Part shown: positions 27,226 through 35,589 of the stretch, in pieces | Numbering within the stretch: position 1 is the stretch's first letter | Layout: every line of letters starts with the position of its first letter | Source: an uncultured Pelagibacteraceae bacterium | Lineage (GTDB): Bacteria; Pseudomonadota; Alphaproteobacteria; Pelagibacterales; Pelagibacteraceae | Reading direction: 5' to 3' | NCBI GenBank assembly: GCA_902603925.1 | Contig: CACKWQ010000007.1 | Span: 1 to 41,729, forward strand | Length of the DNA: 41,729 nt | The notes under the pieces: model-generated | What the model saw: the letters and a program-made list of their open reading frames with translations, nothing else | Databases searched by the model: none | Told to the model about the DNA's origin: nothing | Translations under genes and position numbers: made by a program

Positions 27226-27237
27226 GATCAATTTTGC

Positions 27238-27298
27238 AAGCTCAAGTTGAGTTTGAATTTTGTCCCATTTACATTCAACTCAAAAGAGTTTTAAATGT
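27238..27298 (+). promoter_or_regulatory. Structured 5' leader with two exclusive hairpins
   Basis: Fold A: 27247-27258 pairs with 27273-27283 (11 pairs, T27252 bulged), extended by 27238-27243 with 27286-27291 (6 pairs including one G-U); 14 nt loop. Fold B: 27271-27275 with 27294-27298, and 27277-27281 with 27286-27290, loop AAAA. The two share 27273-27283 and 27286-27290 and cannot coexist. The ribosome site GGAGG is at 27314-27318. This is a candidate attenuator or riboswitch-like leader; pairings were made by eye. Confidence 0.45.
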
Positions 27299-27322
27299 AG
27301 GTTAAAAAACTATGGAGGAAAA

Positions 27323-28867
27323 ATGAGCGCAGAAGCATTGAAAGTGTCCTCAGTATTAGATACCTCTCACCTTAAGGTTAAATTTCCATTCAAAGCAAAG
27401 TATGGAAACTACATAAACGGAAAATTTGTAGAACCTAAGTCTGGCAAATACTTTGATAATAGTAGCCCGATTTCTAATGAGAAAATCTGTTCTGTTGCAC
27501 GATCAAACGAAAAAGACGTAGAAGCTGCATTAGATGCAGCACACGCAGCTTTTCCTGAATGGGGAAAGACAGACATCACAACAAGATCAAATATATTGAA
27601 CAAAATTGCTGATGTTTTAGAAAAAAACTTAAATTTGCTTGCAGTCGCTGAATGTTTAGACAACGGTAAACCTATCAGAGAATGCATGGCAGCAGACTTA
27701 CCATTGGTTATTGATCATTGGAGATATTTTGCAGGAGTAATAAGAGCAGAGGAAGGTTCTATTGCAGAGATCGCAAATAACCAATATTCATATAACTTTC
27801 ACGAACCATTAGGTGTAGTAGGTCAAATAGTTCCGTGGAACTTTCCATTATTAATGGCAACATGGAAACTGGCACCAGCTCTTGCTGCAGGAAACTGTTC
27901 AGTTTTAAAACCAGCTGAGCAAACTCCAGCATCTATTATGGTAATGATGGAACTTATTGGGGACTTATTACCTCCAGGGGTTGTTAACATAGTTAGTGGT
28001 TTTGGATTAGAAGCGGGTAAACCTTTGGCTTCATCTAAAAGAGTTGCAAAAGTTGCATTCACTGGTGAAACAACAACTGGTAGATTGATTATGCAGTATG
28101 CAGCACAAAACATAATACCAATAACATTGGAACTTGGTGGTAAATCTCCAAACATTTTCTTTGAAGATATAATGGACAAAGATGATGACTTCTTTGATAA
28201 ATGTATTGAAGGTTTTGTGATGTTCAATCTTAATCAAGGAGAAGTTTGTACATGTCCGAGCAGGGCTTTAGTACAGGAGTCTATTTATGACAAGTTCATG
28301 GAGAGAGCTATTGCTAGAACAAAAGCGGTTGTGCAAGACAATCCTTTAAAAATGGAAACAATGATTGGAGCTCAAGCGTCAGTTGAGCAGATGGAGAAGA
28401 TTAAATCTTATCTTGAGCTTGGTAAAAAAGAGGGCGCTAAAGTTCTTACAGGTGGAAGTGTAGCAAAATTAAACAGTGGATTGGAAAAAGGTAATTACAT
28501 ACAACCAACTGTTTTTGAAGCTAAAAACGATATGAGAATCTCTCAAGAGGAGATTTTCGGACCTGTAGTATCTGTGATTAAATTTAAAGACGAAGCAGAA
28601 GCGTTGAAAATTGCTAATGATACTCTTTATGGTTTAGGAGCAGCTGTATGGACTAGAAATGGCAATATAGCTCATAGAATGGGTAGAGCGATACAGGCAG
28701 GAATAGTATGGACTAATTGTTATCATGCATATCCAGCTCACTCTCCATTTGGTGGATACAAACAATCAGGAGTTGGAAGAGAAACTCATAAAATGATGCT
28801 TGATCATTATAGACAGAATAAGAACCTTCATGTTTCTTATGCTGAAAAGAAATTAGGCTTCTTTTAA
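27323..28867 (+). CDS. NAD-dependent aldehyde dehydrogenase, AldB/ExaC type
   Basis: Oxidises an aldehyde (acetaldehyde-like in characterised relatives) to the acid. The start chosen is the ATG at 27323, 5 bp after GGAGG, giving 514 aa; the frame is open further up but only from a TTG with an unfamily-like extension. [17 protein letters not shown] (171-187), FTGETTTG cofactor turn, general base E270 ([11 protein letters not shown]) and nucleophile C309 in [13 protein letters not shown], the AldB/ExaC version of this motif. Followed by a DUF779 gene, a partnership typical of this dehydrogenase type. The codon choice looks slightly richer in GC than its neighbours, perhaps reflecting high expression. 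Confidence 0.94.
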   Translation: MSAEALKVSSVLDTSHLKVKFPFKAKYGNYINGKFVEPKSGKYFDNSSPISNEKICSVARSNEKDVEAALDAAHAAFPEWGKTDITTRSNILNKIADVLEKNLNLLAVAECLDNGKPIRECMAADLPLVIDHWRYFAGVIRAEEGSIAEIANNQYSYNFHEPLGVVGQIVPWNFPLLMATWKLAPALAAGNCSVLKPAEQTPASIMVMMELIGDLLPPGVVNIVSGFGLEAGKPLASSKRVAKVAFTGETTTGRLIMQYAAQNIIPITLELGGKSPNIFFEDIMDKDDDFFDKCIEGFVMFNLNQGEVCTCPSRALVQESIYDKFMERAIARTKAVVQDNPLKMETMIGAQASVEQMEKIKSYLELGKKEGAKVLTGGSVAKLNSGLEKGNYIQPTVFEAKNDMRISQEEIFGPVVSVIKFKDEAEALKIANDTLYGLGAAVWTRNGNIAHRMGRAIQAGIVWTNCYHAYPAHSPFGGYKQSGVGRETHKMMLDHYRQNKNLHVSYAEKKLGFF

Positions 28868-28880
28868 ACAATAATATATA

Positions 28881-28909
28881 CTGGCCCATGATTCTAAATC
28901 ATGGGCCGG
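28881..28909 (+). other. GC-rich hairpin between aldehyde dehydrogenase and DUF779
   Basis: Perfect 11 bp stem: GGCCCATGATT (28883-28893) and its complement (28897-28907) with a 3 nt loop (CTA), extendable by a T-G and a C-G pair to 28881-28909. Only a weak T run follows (TTT at 28912-28914), so it is not a classical rho-independent terminator. It ends about 10 nt before the DUF779 ATG. It may set the 3' end or stability of the upstream message, or limit readthrough or translation of DUF779. Confidence 0.8.
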
Positions 28910-28918
28910 ACTTTAAAA

Positions 28919-29269
28919 ATGAAAGTATCTGCAACTAACTCAGCATTAGATCTGCTATCAGAGCTTAAAGGTAAATATGGTGAAAAATTAATGTTTCATC
29001 AATCAGGCGGATGTTGCGATGGAAGTGCACCAATGTGTTTTCAGGAAGGAGAATTTCCTCTTGGGGATAATGACGTGAAATTAGGTGAAATTGGTGGTGT
29101 TCCTTTTTATATGAATGGTGACCAATATGAAAAGTGGAAGCATACCGACTTAACAATTGATGCAGTGAATGGAATAGGCGGAATGTTTTCGTTAGATAAC
29201 GGAACAGGTCGCAGATTTCTGACAAAATCAGAAATCTGCTTAGTCGTAGATAACGACGAAAAAAAATAA
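28919..29269 (+). CDS. DUF779 protein, aldehyde dehydrogenase partner
   Basis: A 116 aa protein from the ATG at 28919. The alternative ATG at 28901 lies inside the hairpin arm and adds six residues of poor quality. DUF779 signature: FHQSGGCCDGSAPMCFQEGEF, then GGVPFYMNGDQYEKW and NGIGGMFSLDNGTGRRFLT. The three closely set cysteines suggest metal or redox chemistry, but no biochemical function is established to my knowledge. Family members usually sit beside aldehyde or alcohol dehydrogenases, as here. Confidence 0.88.
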   Translation: MKVSATNSALDLLSELKGKYGEKLMFHQSGGCCDGSAPMCFQEGEFPLGDNDVKLGEIGGVPFYMNGDQYEKWKHTDLTIDAVNGIGGMFSLDNGTGRRFLTKSEICLVVDNDEKK

Positions 29270-29273
29270 TTTT

Positions 29274-29591
29274 TTACTGACCAGGCGCTTTGTAACCAAT
29301 TTTACTGGCTTTAGTTGTTGCCTTTGTAAAATCAATAGCTTCTAAGATAGTTAAATTTTTAACAGCCCCAGTAGACTCTGTTACTAGTTTAATCGCAGCA
29401 AAGTCATCAAATGACCCAAACTCTGCTACAACAATAAAATCATATGAACCTCTAACAATATCCATACTGTGTATTGTTCCGCCCACAGCTTTAGTTAATT
29501 GTTCTACTACAGCTTTCCTATCACTAGTGGGATCTTTCATAAATCCCTGAAAAGCTTTATCAGTATAATTACCCATTACGTATGCTTTCAT
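29274..29591 (-). CDS. GYD-domain protein
   Basis: A 105 aa cytoplasmic protein of the GYD family (ferredoxin-like, alpha/beta barrel dimer type). MKAYVMGNYTDKAFQGFM, VRGSYDFIVVAEFGSFDDFAAIKLV and the C-terminal TKASKIGYKAPGQ are family-like; the GSYD segment is the name-giving type of motif. Function unknown. Strong ribosome site (AGGAGA) before the ATG. Convergent with DUF779 (4 bp gap). Confidence 0.8.
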   Translation of the reverse strand: MKAYVMGNYTDKAFQGFMKDPTSDRKAVVEQLTKAVGGTIHSMDIVRGSYDFIVVAEFGSFDDFAAIKLVTESTGAVKNLTILEAIDFTKATTKASKIGYKAPGQ

Positions 29592-29611
29592 AATATCTCC
29601 TTTTTTTAAAA

Positions 29612-29623
29612 GTTAAGCTTAAC
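29612..29623. promoter_or_regulatory. 12 bp perfect palindrome before the GYD gene
   Basis: GTTAAGCTTAAC is fully symmetric and lies 21 bp upstream of the GYD start codon, between its ribosome site and any upstream promoter. Position suits a repressor site; no matching regulator is in the window. Confidence 0.4.
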
Positions 29624-29683
29624 AAAAATTCTATATTTATAAAAACTTAAATTGTCTCAATCAAATTACTAAAATTAAAGGAT

Positions 29684-30535
29684 TTATTTTCTTGTAGCAA
29701 TAAATACACCAATAGATGCCAGTATAAACCCAATTAAATCAATGGTAGTTAAATCTTCATTTAAAAATATCCAGGCCATAGAAGCAGTTACAATAGGAAT
29801 TAAAAAGAAAAGTGATATTGTTTTGCTGGCCGAGTTTTCTTTTATCAAAAACATTAAAATTGAAAATGCACCCAAAGAAACTAAAAATACTTGATGACCC
29901 ATTGCCAATAAAAATTGTGTATTTATGTCTATAAATGGTTTTTCAAAAATAAAAAAAATTATTATTAGATGAAATAATACTGCACTTACTGCTTGATACA
30001 TATTGTTCACAGCTAAAGGAATATTATTGCTTACTTTCTTTTGCCAAACAGTCGAAATTGTAATAGCTAACAAAGCAATTAATGTAGAAAAAATTCCTTC
30101 CAAAGGTAATGACTTCCCAACATCAAAACCAATAACTAAAACAGCTCCTAGAAAACCCATAAGAACCCCAACCCATTGATTAAATGATACATTTTCATTT
30201 AATATATATCCTGCAAAAATATTCGTAAGGATTGGCTGCAGAGTAACAATTAAGGCGACTATTCCAGTTGGAAGGCCAATGAAAATTGCGTAAAAAACCC
30301 CGCCAAGGTAAAATCCATGAAATAAAATTCCAGTACTTAAAGAGTTAAGTAAATTATTTATACTAACTTTTAATTGAAGTTTTTTAAAAATACAAAATAC
30401 AAAAAAACACAAAGTTACAAAAGAAAATCGAAAAGCTAATGCAGAAAAAGGGTCACTGTTTAAAACAATAGGCAATGTTGTGATAAAAGCTGAAGACCAT
30501 AGCAGAACGAATATTAAAGGGAAAAACTTTGACAC
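29684..30535 (-). CDS. EamA/DMT-family transporter (second of three)
   Basis: A 283 aa, about ten-helix inner-membrane protein with two EamA repeats (LIFVLLWSSAFITTLPIVL; IVALIVTLQPILTNIFAGYIL; IPIVTASMAWIFLNEDLTTIDL). The start is GTG at 30535; an in-frame stop just upstream excludes a longer form. Substrate unknown. Divergent from the second aldehyde dehydrogenase with a 68 bp shared upstream region. Confidence 0.9.
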   Translation of the reverse strand: MSKFFPLIFVLLWSSAFITTLPIVLNSDPFSALAFRFSFVTLCFFVFCIFKKLQLKVSINNLLNSLSTGILFHGFYLGGVFYAIFIGLPTGIVALIVTLQPILTNIFAGYILNENVSFNQWVGVLMGFLGAVLVIGFDVGKSLPLEGIFSTLIALLAITISTVWQKKVSNNIPLAVNNMYQAVSAVLFHLIIIFFIFEKPFIDINTQFLLAMGHQVFLVSLGAFSILMFLIKENSASKTISLFFLIPIVTASMAWIFLNEDLTTIDLIGFILASIGVFIATRK

Positions 30536-30603
30536 TTTATTTTTGTTAATTTAACTATATATTTAGGTTAATTTATCATTAAATAGATCATAAAAAAAAA
30601 ACT

Positions 30604-32046
30604 ATGTATAGCAAATTTGGACAGTTTATAGATGGAAAATGGTTAGAGGCCGAAAAAAAAGAAACTTACGAGGTAATTAATCCAGCAACAGAAGAGATAA
30701 TTGGAAATGCCTCAAAGGCATCAAGTGTAGATGTGCAAAAAGCGCTGAAATCAGCACAGCAAGGATTAGAGATATGGAAAAATACTGATCCTTGGACAAG
30801 ATCCAATATAATACGAAAAATTGCTGACCTTATAAGAGAAAAAAAAGAAGTTTTAGCAAAGTGGATGACAATGGAAAATGGCAAACCTTTATTAGAGGGT
30901 TTAGCTGAAGCAAACGGTTCTGCAGATATATTTGAGTGGAATTCTGAGGAAACTAAAAGAATATTTGGTCAAACTGTAGAAAGTAGAAATAAAAATACAC
31001 GTATCCATGTTTATTACCAGCCAGTTGGTGTTGTTGCCGCTTTAGTGCCATGGAACTTTCCACTAATTTTAGCATCAAGAAAAATTTCAACCGCTTTAGC
31101 AGCAGGTTGTTCAGTTATTTGTAAGCCAGACGTAATAACTCCTGGGACTGTGATGGAATTAGTGGATATATGCAGACAAGCTGGTGTGCCCCCTGGAGTA
31201 GTGTGTCTTCTTTCTGGAGATCCACCATCTATATCAAATGAGCTTCTTGAATCTGATATTGTTAAAAAAGTATCTATCACAGGCTCTACAAGAGTAGGAA
31301 AATTAATCTTAAAAAAAGCTGCAGATAAAGTACAGAGAGTTACAATGGAACTTAGTGGCCACTCTCCATTTATAGTTTTTGACGATGTTGATATTAATAA
31401 AGTAGCAGATATGGCAATCAGTGCAAAATTTAGAAATAATGGACAAGTATGTATTTCTCCTAACCGTTTTTATATCCAAGAAAATAAAAAAGATGAGTTT
31501 ATAACTGCGTTTATTTCTAGAACAAAAAAACTAAAAATTGGAAACGGTATGGATGAAAGTACTCAATTGGGACCTTTGACTACTGCAAAAAGGTTAGCAG
31601 AAATTGAGGATTTAGTTGAAATTACTAAAAAAGAGGGAGCAAAAGTATTATTAGGTGGAAGGAGACCTCCTGATTTTAATAAAGGCTATTATTACGAACC
31701 TACAGTTTTTGATGAGGTAAAAGATAATTTTACAATTATGAGTCAAGAGCCCTTCGGACCTTTGGTGCCAATTCTATCATTTAAAAGCTTTGATGAAGTG
31801 ATTGAGAGAGCTAATAATAACGACCTTGGATTGTGCAGTTATATTTATACAAACTCTATGGATCAAGCCAATAGAGCATCAGAGCTTATGGAGACAGGCA
31901 CAGTAGCAGTTAACACACATCAAGTTCCACTTGCTGAAGCACCATTTGGGGGAATTAAACAAACGGGATATGGACGTGAAGGAGGATCAATGACCATTAA
32001 AGATTATCTTAATGTTAAATATACTCATTTAGGATTAAAGGTTTAA
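30604..32046 (+). CDS. Aldehyde dehydrogenase, succinate-semialdehyde-like
   Basis: 480 aa NAD(P)-dependent aldehyde dehydrogenase. General base E249 (MELSGHSPFIVFDD, where the usual form is ELGG) and nucleophile C283 in NNGQVCISPNRFYIQ; the C.SPNR setting resembles succinate- or ketoglutarate-semialdehyde dehydrogenases. The cofactor loop is ITGSTRVGK. The KPDVITPGT segment departs from the usual KPAEETP. First gene of a run with an FAH-family gene 9 bp downstream, then ppc and ccdA. Substrate inferred only as a small semialdehyde. Confidence 0.9.
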   Translation: MYSKFGQFIDGKWLEAEKKETYEVINPATEEIIGNASKASSVDVQKALKSAQQGLEIWKNTDPWTRSNIIRKIADLIREKKEVLAKWMTMENGKPLLEGLAEANGSADIFEWNSEETKRIFGQTVESRNKNTRIHVYYQPVGVVAALVPWNFPLILASRKISTALAAGCSVICKPDVITPGTVMELVDICRQAGVPPGVVCLLSGDPPSISNELLESDIVKKVSITGSTRVGKLILKKAADKVQRVTMELSGHSPFIVFDDVDINKVADMAISAKFRNNGQVCISPNRFYIQENKKDEFITAFISRTKKLKIGNGMDESTQLGPLTTAKRLAEIEDLVEITKKEGAKVLLGGRRPPDFNKGYYYEPTVFDEVKDNFTIMSQEPFGPLVPILSFKSFDEVIERANNNDLGLCSYIYTNSMDQANRASELMETGTVAVNTHQVPLAEAPFGGIKQTGYGREGGSMTIKDYLNVKYTHLGLKV

Positions 32047-32055
32047 AATTTCAAA

Positions 32056-32895
32056 ATGAAGTTGTCAAGAATTGGAAATATTGGAGAGGAAAAACCCGTC
32101 ATAATAGACAAAGATGATAATTATAGAGACTTATCATTGGTAATTAAAGATTTTGATCAATCAACATTAAATTTCGATACATTAAAGAAAATATCTGAAA
32201 TTGACATAAATTCATTATTAGTACTTCCAAAAGATAGTAGAATAGGCGCATGTGTAAAAAATCCATCAAAATTTATTGGGATTGGACTAAATTTTAAAGA
32301 CCATGCATTAGAGCAAAATCTCCCAATACCTAAAGAACCAATTATTTTTTCAAAATTTACAAATTGTGTATGTGGTCCTAATGATGATATTGAAATTCCT
32401 AGAGGTTCTAATCATACTGATTGGGAGGTTGAACTAGGTTTTATTATGGGAAAAAGAGCAAAGTATGTTTCGGAGGAAGAGGCAATGGACTATGTTTTGG
32501 GTTTTACTTTAGTAAATGATGTTAGCGAAAGAAATTTACAAAAAAATAGAGGATTAACTTGGGATAAAGGAAAAGGATTTGATACATTTGGACCTGTAGG
32601 TCCTTATATATTGACTAAAGATGAGATTGGTGATTTTCAAAACCTAGATATGTTTTTAGATGTAGATGGAGAGAGAATGCAAACCGGCAATTCTCAACAA
32701 ATGATCTTTGATGTAAAAAAGCTTGTGTCATATATGAGTCATTGTATGACTCTACTCCCAGGGGACATCTGCTGTACAGGAACTCCTCCAGGAGTAGGGG
32801 AAAATATGAAACCACCAAGATTTTTAAAAGGTGGTGAAAAAATTGTTTTGGGTATCGATAAATTAGGAATCCAAACACATAAAGTGGTTAAATAA
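32056..32895 (+). CDS. Fumarylacetoacetate hydrolase (FAH) family enzyme
   Basis: 279 aa. C-terminal FAH fold from about residue 65: FIGIGLNFKDHALE, metal ligands E124 and E126 in DWEVELGFIMGK and D155 in NDVSERN, and CTGTPPGVGENMKPP near the end. Family members split or dehydrate 2-keto acids (fumarylpyruvate, diketo-deoxy sugar acids, 2-keto-3-deoxypentonate). Pairing with a semialdehyde dehydrogenase points to sugar-acid or ring-fission product degradation, but the substrate is not readable. Confidence 0.9.
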   Translation: MKLSRIGNIGEEKPVIIDKDDNYRDLSLVIKDFDQSTLNFDTLKKISEIDINSLLVLPKDSRIGACVKNPSKFIGIGLNFKDHALEQNLPIPKEPIIFSKFTNCVCGPNDDIEIPRGSNHTDWEVELGFIMGKRAKYVSEEEAMDYVLGFTLVNDVSERNLQKNRGLTWDKGKGFDTFGPVGPYILTKDEIGDFQNLDMFLDVDGERMQTGNSQQMIFDVKKLVSYMSHCMTLLPGDICCTGTPPGVGENMKPPRFLKGGEKIVLGIDKLGIQTHKVVK

Positions 32896-32900
32896 ATACA

Positions 32901-35588
32901 ATGATTAAAAGAGATTTATATTACGAGAGAATTCCAACAAAAACTTTAAGAGAAGATGTTAGATATCTTGGAAATATACTTGGTAGAGTAATTAAAGAAC
33001 AAGAAGGAAATAAATTTTTTACTATTGTTGAAAATACCAGATTATTATCAAAAGCTAATATAGCAAATAAAAATCATAAAGAACCATTTAAAAAACTATC
33101 TCAACAAATTAAAAAATTAAGTCCATCGAATATATATAAATTAACTAGAGCATATAATCATTTTATGAATCTTTATAATATAGCTGAGTCAATTGATGCA
33201 TCTAGAACGCTTGATCAATATGAGAATACAAAAACATCAAAAAAAAGAATTAATATATTTATAGAGGAAATTTTTGAAAGTTTTTTCAAAAATAAAAAAA
33301 TTTCTAATAATAAAATTTATAATATTGCTAAAAATATGAATATTGGAATTGTATTAACTGCGCACCCCACCGAAGTGAAAAGAAGAACGCTAATACAAAA
33401 ATATCACACATTGATTGAAATTTTAGAACAAAGAAATTTACTTAGAAATTATCCTTCTAAAATTAAAATTTTAGATAAAAAAATGTTCGATGAAATTTCA
33501 ATTATTTGGAATACGGACGAATTAAAAAGATCTAAGCCCTCACCATTTGATGAGGCAAGGTGGGGGTTAGCAATTATTGAAGATAGTTTATGGGAGACTA
33601 TCCCAAAAGTATATCGAAGATTAAATGAAATTTTTGTAAAAAATATGAAAAAAGGACTTCCTAAAAACTTTAATCCTATTGAATTTGGATCTTGGATGGG
33701 TGGAGATAGAGATGGAAATCCATTTGTAACATCCAAAGTAACCGAAGAAGTAATACTTTTATCTAGATGGGAGGCAGCAAAATTATATGAAAAATCACTT
33801 ACAAAATTAATTAGATCATTTTCAATGCAAAAGTGCTCCAAAAAAATTTTAAAAGTCACAGGAAAAACTTATGAACCATACAGAGTTTACCTGCGTCCTT
33901 TGAGGGATAAAATAAGAAGGACTCATAGATTAATCGAGCAATATTTAGTTCAAAAAATTTCATTAGACGAAAAAAAACTTATATCTTCTAGGGAAGAAAT
34001 CTTAAAGCCCTTAAGAGTTGTGAGAGAGTCACTAGAACAAAACCAATGCGAAAATATTGCTAGTGGCGAATTGTTAGATTTAATGAGAAGAGCAAAATGT
34101 TTTGGTATAAATCTTGCTAGATTAGATATTAGACAAGAGTCATCCAGGCATTCACAGCTAATTTCAGAAATAATTAAAAAAAAATATAAAAAAAATTATT
34201 CTAAATGGAGTGAAAATGAGAAGATTAAATTTTTATCAAAAAAACTGAAGGGTAAAAATTTTATTAATAATTTTAATTTTAAAAATAAAGAAAATAAAGA
34301 AGTTTGGTCAACTTTTAAAAATTTAGCTAAACAGCCTGAAGAATGTTTAGGTGCTTATGTTATTTCTATGACATCATCCGCCTCTGATATTCTTTCGGTT
34401 ATGCTTTTACAAAAAGAAGCAAATATACAAAAAAAATTAAGAGTTGTTCCATTGTTCGAAACTTTAGACGATTTAATTAATGCAAGATCAATTATGAAAG
34501 GTCTATTTGGCCTTCATTGGTATAAAAAAATGATAAAAAGCAAACAAGAAATAATGATAGGGTATTCAGATTCAAGCAAGGATGCTGGGAAATTATCTGC
34601 AAGCTGGCATCAATATAAACTACAAGAGGATGTTGTTAATCTTGCAAAAAATTTTAAAATCGATGTAACTTTTTTTCATGGAAGAGGTGGTTCTGCAGGA
34701 AGAGGGGGAGGTCCAATACAAGCAACTTTAAGATCACAACCTCCAGGATCTGTAAATGGTAAAATCAGGATTACTGATCAGGGTGAAGTCATACAGCAGA
34801 AATATGGTTATGAACCAATGGCAAAATATAACCTTTGTAGTTATATAGGATCAGTCATGCAAGCAACTTTAAATCCACCTCCGAAGCCTAAAGATAAATG
34901 GAGAGACTTAATTCAAAAAATGTCAGAGATCTCTACAAGTTCATACAGAAAAAATATAACACCAAATTCAGAATTTATAAGATATTTTAAAACTGTTACT
35001 CCACACATGGCTTTAGGTAAACTATCAATTGGTTCTAGACCTTCTAAAAGAAAAAATATTGACAGCATTAAAGGATTAAGAGCAATCCCTTGGGTATTTG
35101 CATGGACTCAGATTAGATTGATGTTACCTGCCTGGCTTGGAACTGCTGAGGCACTTAGATATTCGTCTATAAAAACATTTAAAAAAACATTAATAGATAT
35201 GGAGAGGAATTGGCCATATTTCAATTCTACTATGGACTTGTTAGATATGGTTTTATCTAAAGTAGATCCAGAGATATCAAAAGTTTATGAGCAAAATTTA
35301 GCAGATCCACAATTAAAAAGAGTAGGTAAAAAACTAAGATTTCAGTTTGATGCTGTTAAAAAACTTAATCACGAAATTACTCCTAAAGAAATATTACAGC
35401 AAAGAAAAGCTTTTAGAGGACCAGCTATAATAAGAAATATTTATGCGGAGGTACTAAATGTACTGCAAGCGGTTGTTATGAATAAATTAACTAATAAAAA
35501 ACTCAGTAAACTAAGCAAAAAAAACCTTGATGATGCGTTAATGACAAGTATTGCGGGAATATCTGCTGCCATTAAAAATACTGGCTAA
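32901..35588 (+). CDS. ppc: Phosphoenolpyruvate carboxylase
   Basis: Anaplerotic fixation of bicarbonate onto PEP to give oxaloacetate. 895 aa, usual length. Catalytic H155 in VLTAHPTEVKRRTL; GSWMGGDRDGNPFVT; MIGYSDSSKDAG; the mobile loop FHGRGGSAGRGGGP; IPWVFAWTQIRLMLPAWLG; and the conserved C-terminal AGISAAIKNTG. Five bp after the FAH-family gene and 1 bp before ccdA, so part of the same operon. Confidence 0.98.
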   Translation: MIKRDLYYERIPTKTLREDVRYLGNILGRVIKEQEGNKFFTIVENTRLLSKANIANKNHKEPFKKLSQQIKKLSPSNIYKLTRAYNHFMNLYNIAESIDASRTLDQYENTKTSKKRINIFIEEIFESFFKNKKISNNKIYNIAKNMNIGIVLTAHPTEVKRRTLIQKYHTLIEILEQRNLLRNYPSKIKILDKKMFDEISIIWNTDELKRSKPSPFDEARWGLAIIEDSLWETIPKVYRRLNEIFVKNMKKGLPKNFNPIEFGSWMGGDRDGNPFVTSKVTEEVILLSRWEAAKLYEKSLTKLIRSFSMQKCSKKILKVTGKTYEPYRVYLRPLRDKIRRTHRLIEQYLVQKISLDEKKLISSREEILKPLRVVRESLEQNQCENIASGELLDLMRRAKCFGINLARLDIRQESSRHSQLISEIIKKKYKKNYSKWSENEKIKFLSKKLKGKNFINNFNFKNKENKEVWSTFKNLAKQPEECLGAYVISMTSSASDILSVMLLQKEANIQKKLRVVPLFETLDDLINARSIMKGLFGLHWYKKMIKSKQEIMIGYSDSSKDAGKLSASWHQYKLQEDVVNLAKNFKIDVTFFHGRGGSAGRGGGPIQATLRSQPPGSVNGKIRITDQGEVIQQKYGYEPMAKYNLCSYIGSVMQATLNPPPKPKDKWRDLIQKMSEISTSSYRKNITPNSEFIRYFKTVTPHMALGKLSIGSRPSKRKNIDSIKGLRAIPWVFAWTQIRLMLPAWLGTAEALRYSSIKTFKKTLIDMERNWPYFNSTMDLLDMVLSKVDPEISKVYEQNLADPQLKRVGKKLRFQFDAVKKLNHEITPKEILQQRKAFRGPAIIRNIYAEVLNVLQAVVMNKLTNKKLSKLSKKNLDDALMTSIAGISAAIKNTG

Positions 35589-35589
35589 T

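Noticed and set aside
27260-27322. TTG start giving a 535 aa aldehyde dehydrogenase
   Set aside because: A strong GGAGG sits just before the ATG at 27323, the extension is not family-like, and it overlaps the leader hairpins.
27206-27322. A SAM-type riboswitch serving the methyltransferase gene on the minus strand
   Set aside because: The folded elements lie on the plus-strand leader of the aldehyde dehydrogenase; I could not match the minus-strand sequence to SAM-II/SAM-V features.
28901-28918. ATG at 28901 as the DUF779 start
   Set aside because: It lies within the right arm of a stable hairpin and has no ribosome site; the ATG at 28919 fits the family start.
30529-30534. Perfect TTGACA as -35 for the second aldehyde dehydrogenase
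   Set aside because: No acceptable -10 lies 16-18 bp downstream; the nearest TATATA is about 21 bp away, and the hexamer is within the start of the divergent transporter gene.
30545-30555. Palindrome GTTAATTTAAC as a second copy of the GYD-upstream site
   Set aside because: Half-sites look alike but spacing differs by one base and the composition is almost all A/T, so chance is likely.
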